This document shows, piece after piece, positions 32,901 to 39,400 of a DNA stretch of 64,000 bases. Every line of letters starts with the position of its first letter. Positions within the stretch are counted from its first letter, which is position 1. The stretch covers positions 1-64,000 of the forward strand of contig JACCGJ010011207.1 of assembly GCA_013407085.1 (NCBI GenBank). Direction: 5' to 3'. The translations under genes and the position numbers were made by a program. The stretch is from Atriophallophorus winterbourni. Its lineage: Eukaryota; Platyhelminthes; Trematoda; Plagiorchiida; Microphallidae. The notes beneath the pieces were generated by a model. It ran no database searches. It was not told where the DNA came from and worked only from the letters and a program-made list of their open reading frames with translations.

Positions 32901-35900
32901 TTTTCAAATACTTCCGTTTAGCTTCTTTTATAAAACTGGTTTCCGCGATTATATCCCCGATATTTCATTACTGCCGATCGTTTGCACACTAGTGTAAGCT
33001 GTTTTGCCATTATAAATGCCTGCTGATGGATTTTAGTGCCAAGAAGCCATCGACTAAAATAACTGTGTGATGCTAGCTCGTTCGCATTTGTTGGGACACG
33101 TTTTAAGAATACCTCATTGCTTACCATGCCACATCTTATTCGCAAAGCCTGGTAAAGTCTGGGGAAAACATCCTGGCTGTCAAGTTAATGATGGGGCACA
33201 CTCGGATAGAGCGGCTAGCATTAGCGGGGAAGTATTCGTTTTCCTAGGTGTGGTCCAAAATATCTGCCTATTAGTTTGTTACAAACCTTATGCGATTTGG
33301 CTGAAAACCAAACCTCTGTAGCCTACTGTATGTATCATACCTTGTAGAGAAATAATATTATATGATATCAAAATAGTCATTTGCATACTTTTCCGTCACA
33401 AAAGACCCCACGACCGGTTTCGTGCTGTTTGCACTCATCAGGTAGGGACAGTAGGATCAGGATCCGCATGCGCTTGAAACAGTGGAGGAATGGTAAACAA
33501 GGAGCGCTTGTATACCACTGTTTGGACACATGTAATTGAACAGGTTGGTCGTACCAGCCTTATCTAACAGTGACACACAAGCGCTCCTTGATTATGTGAT
33601 ATCGTTTAAAAACAACAATACAAAATTCCTTGCCCTAAACTACAAAAATAGCTTATTTCACGTATTTGTATATTTTGTTTGTCTGCGTTCTTTTTAAGTC
33701 TTTGCTATTCCTTTATCGTGGGATAAATTCTCGTCAAAATAAAATGGTGGGGATCCGATTGCAAATGATATCGAGCCACAGCTTAGCTGCCCCACATATC
33801 CACGGACATGAATTCAGCACAAATGTCATCCGCTTGGTACTTACTTTACTTTTTACTTTTGTGCGACTATCTCCTGGAGGATGAGTCGGCTTCAATGAAG
33901 AGTCTTTGGAATTTGGGTACAAAGCGGCGTCCACAGCACCACTCGGTGTTTGTTCGAGTCAGCTTCTCTAGCCTTTGCATAACCAAGTGCGACCTGCAAG
34001 GCATCTTGATAAACTGTGCATGAAGGGAACCATGCTCTCGACAGAACATTCGGAGCGGATTACTGTTGGCAATCTACGCTCCAACGTACTGCTGCTTGTA
34101 CAGAGCAGTATGGTCCATCTCTGCGTGCTGAGCAAATTAATGTCATCGTGACGGGAGCCTAGCTGTTTATCTGTTTAATCATTGGCTGGTGTTCACTTGG
34201 TTATGTAAGGATTAAAGTGAGCGTGACTATTTTCCATAGCAACGGAAAATAGAGAAATAGCAAGAGTCTGTTTACATCATGTATCTCATTTAATGGAAGA
34301 TTACTACAACTAACCACACAAACAAACCGCTGTGTGTACGTTTTTGCTGACGTTCAAACGAAGCGACACTCGAGCTTTAAATAATTCGTTCTGACCTCTT
34401 GCCGTTTGCAACCAGTCTTAGCGGTTCATTTTCCCGTTTTTGATGATGATAGATACACCGAAGATGCTGAGGCAGAACGTTTCCGTACGTTGTTCTCCGA
34501 TGGACGAATACGTATCTTGCTGCTTAGTGAACGTTATTACTTTTATCGCAGGTGAGTTTTACGCACACGCTTTGCGGCTTTTTTGAAGTTGTTTATCTTT
34601 ATATCTTATGTATACGATAGACCTTATCGTGTGATTTTTCCTTAACGTTTTTTAATAAATCATAGCTTTTAAAATTGTGCAATACAATCCGTGCGTTTTC
34701 GCTGTTCCATTGATCGGCGCTTAGAGCACACGGCAACCACCCTATCTTCTGCGCTTCTAGCCAGTAAAGCTGAATGCATTTCAATCCGAACACCTAGTCA
34801 AAGACGAGTGTTGACCGCGAACACTCCTCGAAGTGACTGTATACCCATCAATGCCCACTGTGCAACAATCTGGTTGATCTCGCTACAGATTTTAGATTTC
34901 AACATTTGCTGTTTATCTGTGTACTTTATTCGGGGCAACGAATTTTTATGTCAACTTGGTTCTTATCGTGCAGAAAACTTGGCTACCACGATTTTTCTGC
35001 AGTTATTTCTTTGAAACTCAAAAATATCGAAAAATGTTATATGAAATTCGCAAGACAGGTGACTACTTCCATAATCGTCTCAAATCGCTAGGTGGTGGTG
35101 TCCATGTGTCTCAAATGCAGACATCATTTTATGTCATCTCTCCGAAATCTGAAATCAGGAAGTCAACCATTGGGCACACCACATTTTGCCGTACAATGAC
35201 GTTTTTTAAAAGAGAAATGAAAGCTCTTGGCATTGATCCTACGAGTTGGAAAGAACATGCTCCTGCCCGCACACTTTAGAGGTACTGTGTAAAGCGTCAT
35301 GTCCATGCTGGGCCAAAGCAGATTCGGCTCTTGGCTGCTGAACGCAGATCACGCCGCTCGACCGAGTACTGCCTATCACTGTAAGCGCTGCGGGTGAGAT
35401 TGTCATTCCCGAGTCAGACTATTTAGTCATTCCGAAAGCTGCGGAGCATGGAGTCATCATGCGCTCGTGATGTACCCATTGCCGGCATCGACCGGAGGAG
35501 GCCAAAAACAGCCATGATAAATAATTAATTACTCCTCATTTAGCTCTATTTCTATTTCCTTTCTTTTTTCATATCTGTTGTAGGCGTGGGCAACCTGACA
35601 GTATCTTAGCCCATGTGCAGTCTCTGACTGTGCGGTACTTTGTCTGGATCAGGCTTGTGCTTTCATGCCATACCATTTAGCTCGGTATTCATGTGGTATC
35701 AACTGTATCTCGTCTAATATGTGATAGCAATGATAATTACCCTCAGTTTTCAAGACCAATCACTAATATACTTTAAATTCCGTTGCTGTCCATACAGAAG
35801 GAAAATCCGTGGAGCTCAAAATTTCATTTTCTACGGGGCACCAACATTCCCTTGGTTCGTTCGAGAGCTCTTGTCGGCGAAATATCAATCTGCGCAACCT

Positions 35901-36005
35901 GTTATCGATGATGACAAGTCTTGTGTGACGCGGTTGACTTTCCTCTTCTACCCTCCCTTCGAATCATCTCAGATTGCCGCGATCACAGGCCGCCTTGATT
36001 CCTGA
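20450..36005 (+). CDS. UTP25: UTP25/DEF, small-subunit processome component (13 exons)
   Basis: UTP25 (digestive organ expansion factor homologue) acts in the nucleolus in the U3 snoRNP/small-subunit processome for 18S rRNA maturation; it has a helicase-like fold that lacks usable ATPase motifs. Exons: 20450-20480, 20512-20591, 20623-20691, 20727-20789, 20821-20903, 20933-20989, 22732-22955, 23765-23897, 26876-27141, 28902-29234, 32398-32569, 34453-34551, 35798-36005. All junctions are GT-AG and all phases agree, giving 605 residues. Family blocks in order: SSFERHFSAPFDE, ERVMYCAHALNHCLR, DDLRDQGFHRARTLILVP, DHFRIGIAFGKKTVKLYS, SSPLGIRTII, LLIIDQAEMLLMQNW (about residue 265), RQSLIFSAV, VLIYVPDFFDLEQL, LLLSERYYFYRR and FIFYGAPTFPWF. 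Family members are usually 700-800 residues with an acidic N-terminus, so upstream exons are probably missing; ATG 20450 is the first in-frame start after the acceptor at 20439-20440, not a proven start. Function is family knowledge; gene structure is read from sequence. Confidence 0.93.
21320..21415 (+). repeat. R1 repeat, 3' part
   Basis: Contains the CCTGACAGTATCTCGGCCCA to GCTTTCATACC end of R1 only; 5'-truncated. Confidence 0.7.
21890..22130 (+). repeat. R1 repeat, best full-length plus-strand copy
   Basis: Runs from the CGATCGTACAGTAC head through GCTAACACCGTGCTAAATTG, GGAGTCTCACTACCATTTCT and the 3' hairpin block to CATACATAC. Useful as the reference copy for the family in this window. 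Confidence 0.8.
22732..22955 (+). CDS. UTP25: UTP25 exon 7
   Basis: Acceptor TCTAG at 22731, donor GTAAGT at 22956. Enters with one base completing GAC and leaves in phase 1. Encodes DDLRDQGFHRARTLILVPTK, the best-conserved N-terminal block of the family, then a basic, charged loop (KRKGRKPPDYEEWF). Confidence 0.93.
23225..23395 (-). repeat. R1 repeat, diverged
   Basis: Retains CAGTCAGATATTGCACGTGAG, AGTCTAGACTGA and the CACAGAAATGCACACTCG head. In UTP25 intron 7. Confidence 0.5.
23765..23897 (+). CDS. UTP25: UTP25 exon 8
   Basis: Acceptor CAACAG ends at 23764; donor GTGAGT starts at 23898. Encodes NVGDHFRIGIAFGKKTVKLY and DLILSSPLGIRTII, followed by DEER. Split codons on both sides join in frame to the neighbouring exons. 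Confidence 0.93.
24355..25000 (-). mobile_element. element E copy 2 with carried gag flank and a second E fragment
   Basis: 24355-24905 is an inverted E copy (ends GACGTTACTTAC read on the minus strand). Next, 24903-24944 matches 42 bp of the gag sequence that flanks E in copy 1 (CACTTGTGGATGACG read on the plus strand), and beyond it 24949-24996 repeats the first ~50 bp of E again. In UTP25 intron 8. Confidence 0.7.
25318..25450 (+). repeat. R1 repeat, partial
   Basis: Carries GAGCTGCAAGCAGAATCTGG, CTGTCTAGGCCTGGGCAACC and the TCCAGGCTTGTGG end, with a deletion in the middle. Confidence 0.6.
25690..25918 (+). repeat. R1 repeat, near full length, diverged
   Basis: Head (GCATGCGGCCGTGCAG), middle (ACACCGTGTTAAATTGAT) and end (GATTTCATACATGG) are all present. 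A short inverted R1 piece (GCCTGATCCAGGTAAAGTGC) lies just before it at 25640-25662. Confidence 0.65.
26215..26295 (+). repeat. R1 repeat, 3' fragment
   Basis: GGCAGCCTGACAGTATGTTA through CAGGCTTGTGATTTCATG. Confidence 0.6.
26876..27141 (+). CDS. UTP25: UTP25 exon 9
   Basis: A pyrimidine-rich tract leads to CCTAG at 26875; donor GTGAGC at 27142. Encodes SIELLIIDQAEMLLMQNW, the degenerate DEAD-box-like site of the family (DQAE here), then YRQSLIFSAVNAPQIS. Confidence 0.93.
27300..27560 (+). repeat. hammerhead-bearing repeat, related to 33395-33600
   Basis: Shares ACATGTGATTGAACAG, the block GCCAGCCTTATCCAATAGTG, ATGCGGATCCTGAT and the ribozyme region with the repeat at 33395-33600. It lies in UTP25 intron 9. 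Confidence 0.55.
27504..27547 (+). ncRNA. degraded hammerhead-like motif
   Basis: CTGATGA is intact, followed by GTCCAAACATCAC in place of a paired stem II, and GTAAC instead of the GAAAC box, then CCGGTC. Alignment with the intact motif at 33406-33447 is clear, but A13 is replaced and stem II is weak, so it is probably inactive. Confidence 0.45.
27836..28195 (+). repeat. retrozyme-like repeat R2, two partial monomers in tandem
   Basis: 27836-28038 is the ribozyme-containing half (GAGGATTTATCCTCGAATTC, then TCATATACTACTTATTAAT and AAATAAACC). It runs directly into the opposite half from 28039 (GCTGTTATTGGAATGTTG, ATTCCAAACAGTTACCGGTG). In the copy at 48945-49235 the halves occur in the other order in one ~285 bp unit, so this is a monomer-monomer junction. 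Confidence 0.6.
27918..27964 (+). ncRNA. hammerhead ribozyme motif, G8 substituted
   Basis: Stem I GCATAC/GTGTGC (6 bp with one G-T), box CTGATTA, stem II GCGG/CCGC with loop CAATAA, GAAA, palindromic stem III ACCGGT, and T at the cleavage position. The core should be CUGANGA; here the G8 position is T, a change expected to abolish cleavage. Everything else fits. Confidence 0.65.
28406..28447 (+). ncRNA. hammerhead-like motif, first of tandem pair
   Basis: Stem I CTCCA/TGGAG, core CCGATGA (U4 replaced by C), loop CAAACA, degraded stem II, GAAA, stem III ACCGGT. The core change and poor stem II predict no activity. Confidence 0.45.
28646..28690 (+). ncRNA. hammerhead-like motif, second of tandem pair
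   Basis: Core CTGATGA is intact, stem II GGC/GCC with loop AAACA (plus a C-A mismatch), GAAA present. The ACCGGT stem III is replaced by ACCTTT, so this copy probably cannot fold fully. Confidence 0.5.
28902..29234 (+). CDS. UTP25: UTP25 exon 10, contains lineage-specific insertion
   Basis: Acceptor TTTTAG ends at 28901; donor GTAAGT starts at 29235; phases 2 and 1 match the neighbours. It opens NFQGFNYIPPV, equivalent to the family's C-x-N-x-x-G position, and ends PKGQILLSVGVIPDTDFS. Between these is about 60-70 residues of polar, acidic sequence (SDCNNSNNHEV, ADEMDTTDAETKD) that I do not associate with UTP25 in other animals. Confidence 0.85.
29560..29750 (-). repeat. R1 repeat, minus strand
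   Basis: Well preserved from GGTATGAAAGCACAAGCC to CTCTGGCCAATCAATT; the head is missing. In UTP25 intron 10. Confidence 0.75.
29760..30680. other. UTP25 intron 10 interior, no recognised feature
   Basis: A plus-strand frame near 29925-30055 (QFIQTCFEAQTDSIRKM) looks superficially like the family's QVFQRF region, but it has no acceptor in the needed phase and the exon 10-11 join already accounts for that spacing. No repeat family of this window was identified. Confidence 0.4.
30690..30970 (+). repeat. R1 repeat split by an RTE 3' tail
   Basis: The R1 head and middle (GCTAACACCGTGCGG, GTCTCACTGCCATTG, GACTAGGCATGGACAAT) stop near 30815. A ~105 bp RTE tail-like segment follows (GATGTACATCCATGGTCGAC). 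R1 resumes at about 30928 with TGTGGCACTTTGCCTGGATC. Confidence 0.65.
30975..31655. other. UTP25 intron 10 interior, no recognised feature
   Basis: A 78-codon plus-strand frame (31198-31434) is open but shows no known motif. A short R3-like piece follows at 31660-31712 (GTCGTCACATGGAGACAGTC). Confidence 0.4.
32195..32365 (+). repeat. R1 repeat immediately upstream of UTP25 exon 11
   Basis: Head through end: CTCACCGTGCTGAATTTATT, CCTGTCCGGGCTTGGGCAAC, CTGTGTGGCACTTTG, GATTTCATAC. It ends about 33 bp before the exon 11 boundary, so branch point and pyrimidine tract must fit in that remnant or lie in the repeat. Confidence 0.65.
32398..32569 (+). CDS. UTP25: UTP25 exon 11
   Basis: Acceptor GTTCTCCAG ends at 32397; donor GTATGT starts at 32570. 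Encodes MNAFKSRILPRL, then VLIYVPDFFDLEQLRLLL and DFCCIHE. The frame is also open upstream of the acceptor (CFHRGSFKCSP), but that reading lacks any AG acceptor back to a stop and runs into an R1 repeat. The chosen acceptor gives the right phase and a spacing from LLSV to LPRL close to that of the family. Confidence 0.85.
32689..32728 (-). ncRNA. hammerhead-like motif, left arm of palindrome
   Basis: Read on the minus strand: stem I TTGGT/ACCAA, CTGACGA, an extra A, stem II GCTTCTG/CAGAAGC (7 bp) with loop TGTT, GAAA, palindromic ACGT as stem III, T at the cleavage position. The extra A before stem II departs from the consensus. Confidence 0.55.
32788..32827 (+). ncRNA. hammerhead-like motif, right arm of palindrome
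   Basis: Plus-strand counterpart of 32689-32728 with one change in stem II (CAGAGGC), still pairing through a G-T wobble. Core CTGACGA and GAAAC are intact. Confidence 0.55.
33395..33600 (-). repeat. hammerhead-bearing repeat with inverted arms
   Basis: Contains the best hammerhead in the window at its left end, then ATGCGGATCC-like sequence and two 25 bp inverted arms, 33498-33522 and 33566-33590 (CAAGGAGCGCTTGT and its complement). The 44 bp between the arms matches 27375-27425. In UTP25 intron 11. Confidence 0.6.
33406..33447 (-). ncRNA. hammerhead ribozyme, complete
   Basis: On the minus strand all parts are present: stem I CCCTAC/GTGGGG (6 bp with one T-G), CTGATGA, stem II GTGC/GCAC (4 bp) with loop AAACA, GAAA, stem III ACCGGT, and C at the cleavage site (GTC). 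Stem III is self-complementary with no loop, so efficient folding would need a dimer, as reported for the minimal hammerheads of PLEs and retrozymes. Activity is inference. Confidence 0.8.
33838..34015 (+). repeat. element E, 5' fragment
   Basis: Starts ACTTACTTTACTTTTTACTT and follows E through GGAGGATGAGTCGGCTTCAA, stopping near CCTGCAAGGCA. In UTP25 intron 11. Confidence 0.7.
34453..34551 (+). CDS. UTP25: UTP25 exon 12
   Basis: Acceptor GATGATAG ends at 34452; donor GTGAGT at 34552. Joining exon 11 (GA) to A gives EYTEDAEAERF, then RTLFSDGRIRILLLSERYYF, matching the family's EY-x8-RA-x2-LF and LLYTERFHFFRR region. Confidence 0.92.
35030..35530 (+). pseudogene. RTE-like LINE C-terminal tail
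   Basis: Reads SEIRKSTIGHTTFCRTMTFF, then EMKALGIDPTSWKEHAPAR, the tail after RT in RTE/BovB-type elements, followed by the untranslated end with GATGTACCCATTGCCGGCAT. In UTP25 intron 12. Confidence 0.7.
35530..35690 (+). repeat. R1 repeat, 3' two-thirds
   Basis: From TCATATCTGTTGTAGGCGTG through GTACTTTGTCTGGATCAGGC to CATACCAT, about 105 bp before the last UTP25 exon. Confidence 0.75.
35798..36005 (+). CDS. UTP25: UTP25 terminal exon
   Basis: Acceptor CATACAG ends at 35797. Encodes RKIRGAQNFIFYGAPTFPWF then VTRLTFLFYPPFESSQIAAI and ends GRLDS with TGA at 36003-36005. FIFYGAPTFPWF corresponds to the conserved I-x-FY-x-LPTYPHF block of UTP25. Confidence 0.93.
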
Positions 36006-36250
36006 TAATTGCGTGTAATTTTGCATATCATATTTTTAAATATAAGGAATTGTTGAACTTGCTCTGGTTTGTCTCTGTTGAACACTTATTCCAGTTTCGG
36101 ATATTGTTTGAGACGTAATATAAATCTGATCCCAAAATCTGCTTCAGCGAAATCATATTTTATCATTGTTCGACCCGATTTCTTAAGTTCTAGGGTAGCT
36201 TCTTATGCAGCTTTATGAGGGTTTATAAAACTGCTGTGTGGGGTGTAGAT

Positions 36251-36256
36251 TTTATT
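36251..36256 (-). terminator. AATAAA polyadenylation signal of C1GALT1-like gene
   Basis: AATAAA on the minus strand, 81 bp after the stop codon at 36340-36338. It lies in the 332 bp that separate the two convergent stop codons, so the 3' ends of the two transcripts may overlap. Confidence 0.6.
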
Positions 36257-36337
36257 TGAAAATTCTGAAAATGGGGCCTTTTTGTCATCAAAATCATTTG
36301 AATCATATCACATATTGCAAGGTGTTCCCTGGGCAAA

Positions 36338-36475
36338 TCAGTGTTGATCGCCTTGTTGCACGAATTCTTTCCGTTCGCTGGTTCGCAAGCGATAGAGCAT
36401 GAAATCATACGCGTACATTGTTTCCGGATCGACGTAATGGAAGCTGATAGATCGATTGCTGCAGCAGTTGTTTTT
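36338..36475 (-). CDS. C1GALT1: C1GALT1-like exon 6, terminal
   Basis: Acceptor AATTTCAG. Encodes NNCCSNRSISFHYVDPETMY and FMLYRLRTSERKEF, ending QQGDQH with TGA at 36340-36338. The CCS and FHYV blocks are the C-terminal signature of the family and confirm the end of the gene. Confidence 0.94.
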   Translation of the reverse strand, partial: KNNCCSNRSISFHYVDPETMYAYDFMLYRLRTSERKEFVQQGDQH

Positions 36476-39400
36476 CTGAAATTGATAGTATCTCGTTACT
36501 TACGTCATTTTTTAACGATTGCGTTAGATTTAAAGACGTTGGAATCATTATTAACGGTGCCTTAGGAGCTCATCGTCAATCATATTGCGTGGTTGATCGG
36601 ATTCTGAGGGCTTTGCTTTGCGTGAGACCACTCAGTAAGTTCTTAACTTGTTTGATGCTCTGCGCGATGGATCCTCACCTCTTAATACATTAATACGTGA
36701 TTTAACCGAAATATATTTTCTCCCCAGAAGCTTTGTCTACCACCTGGATTCTTTTTAAATTACCTGGTTCATTTTTCGAAGAAAGGTGATAATATACAGC
36801 GCGTGCGTACTAAATGCTTTACTGTATGGCAGTGAAACCTGGACCATCCACGCAAGACACGAAGGGAAGCGGAATGCTTTCCATTTAAGGAACATCCGTC
36901 GCCTCTTGAGCATATTGTAGATGAATAAAGTAGCCTTCTAAATCTGATCTGCAGAGCATAATCACCCTATTACGACAGCGGCGCCTAAGCTGGTTGGGTC
37001 ATTTCTGCATAATGGAAAATGGTCGTATTCAAAAAGACCTACTTGGTAAGTTGAAATCAGGAAGACAACAATTGGGCAAACCGCATTTGCGGTACAAAAA
37101 CGTTTGCAAGGAGATATGAAGGCCCTGCAAATTGGAACGAACTTGCTCTTGATCGTTTACTGTGGAAGCACTAGGTGCGGCGTCATCTGAAACACTATGT
37201 AGAATGAAACCGACGGTCGCTTGTGATGTACATCTATGGTCGTCATCGACGGAAGTTGACCAGCATCAATCAGCAGCGGACGTCAAACTTTGTTTCCATT
37301 GAAGGTCGAAGCTTAGTGAATGAATTTTGTTGCCGTAAGGCGGGGATGTAAGCAAATATCGTCAACTTTTACTTTTTCTATAACCGATTTCGATCTACCT
37401 GCTAGCGAGTCATGTTTTCCCTCTATGCCGTTTCGTTATCCCACTTTTGGATTTGAATTTCTGTTTCTACCTAGTTTTACAACTAAATCGAAACTCTACA
37501 TTCGCACGAGTCAACTCTGCATAAAAAAGATAGAGAGAGGGTACGCTCTTTTAGGTAATCCAGGTTATCTTTGCCAGCAGTTCTCAAACTGAAGCAAGGC
37601 ATATAAGGATCAGTGATGTTCAGAAAGATTTCATACCAAATCTTGATAACTTACATTACGAAGTGTATGAAAGTTGTACTTGGGTAACCAATCTGCTGTG
37701 TTGTTGTCGAGTGTGATCATGCTGCCTAACGGGAATGGATGAAAGCGTTCTAGTCCGTCCGCATCCAAACTGTCGACCATTCGGACGCCGACATGTTGTG
37801 CACATTTTCCTGTCAAGGAAATAAGTTGAATATTTTATACACCATATTCGATTTTTTATTGAATAATATGATTGCGTCTGTATTTAAACCGTATGCTACA
37901 TCCTCTTGATCCACTCATTTTTTGTCACAATATCGCGAGGCTAGTCCATCTTAGATTCCCCATGCTGCTGCAAATTATCCCCATCTCTGTCGCCTTTCAT
38001 CAGCCAATGTAATTTCGAATATGCTATTTTTATCTTCAATCCGTGCTTCTTACCTCGTCTATGCCCCGCTGTTCAAATTTTCGTGTTTTTAAGTTAATTT
38101 AATGATGGTTTTTTATTGGCTTGTTGCCTTAGGTCGTAGCATTATAGATCGATATTCTTGTTTTTCCGGGCAATGTGAACACCATCTGCCACTGATGTTT
38201 TTGAGTTCCAATATGCACGTCACTACAAACAGAAATGCCTAGACCAAAGTGTGGTTAAAAGACTTATCCGGAAATCAGTAGGCTCAGTCCGAGGAGGTGA
38301 TGTTTGCATCAGTTGACCGTCCTAACCATAAGTTTGCCTAAGTCTGTTTCGGTTGAACCTGAATTGTGAAAAAGTATCTTGCGTGAAGGCAAATTATCAC
38401 ATTTTTGATCTCACTGCAACTTGTACCGAATTTTGGAAAAAATGTTGAATCTATCCAGAGTTTATAATACCTCGGTGGTATTTTGCGCAGAAGTGATAAT
38501 TCGTCCCATTTAGGTTTTTTGTTTACGCGTATATCGTTGCGGAGTTTGAAGCCACATACCAGAAAGTAGTCTCATCGGTAGAAGCGAATAGGATATTTTG
38601 AATTTCCACTTGACGCCAACGAGGTTTAATGAATTTTCAGTCTAATATATATGGGGTTTAATGAATTTTCAGTCTAATATATATTTCTGCGATATCCTTT
38701 TGGATCTATTTCTTATTTACAGAATAATGAATGCAACCTCCCACCTAGTTAAGCAACTACTCCAGTTAAATTTCAGCCTAACAACATGTAGTAATATGCT
38801 ACTGCGTAATGCCACGTTCCAGGCTGAATTATCTTCGGATGCTTTGTCTACGAATTTTTCTACCATCAGTAATCTTCTTCATCCGTTGAACCAAATTGCA
38901 CACCATAATTAATAGTTATCATTTTCAGCAGCCCCAATTTTGAGAATTTTAAAATGCTCCTCTCAGCGATTCCCAGATATTCATGTTCGCCAAGTCTAGA
39001 GATTCGTTCCTCATATAACCCGTTCACCATTTTGTAGCTTTCTTCAAAATCCGCTGATGGAAACCGATGTCCAAGAATCGGTAAATGTGTATTTAGTACT
39101 TGCTCTAACCGAATCACTGCAAACGTTCATTATTGTGATCGGTCCCAAATGTATTCAATTGTCTTGTAAACCATGACCTTTTCCGATGTAGTCTGCCCAA
39201 GATTTGTGTCGGTCAAACGTGCAATAAATTGAGAAAGCTTTGAAAACTGCGATATTTCGCATTTGCAGAAATTAACTATTCGATTATTCACTAATGCTGA
39301 AACTTATGTAATTATTCTTGTGGGATAAATTCATCATTTAGAGGGCTCATTCTTCTCCATAATTTCCCAGTCTTCAAAAAACTAGTTTGCCCCTTACGAA

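Noticed and set aside
38250..38600. RTE-like RT block (FIIPRWYFAQK region)
   Set aside because: Only a vague resemblance to the YLG block remains, with no second conserved block to support it.
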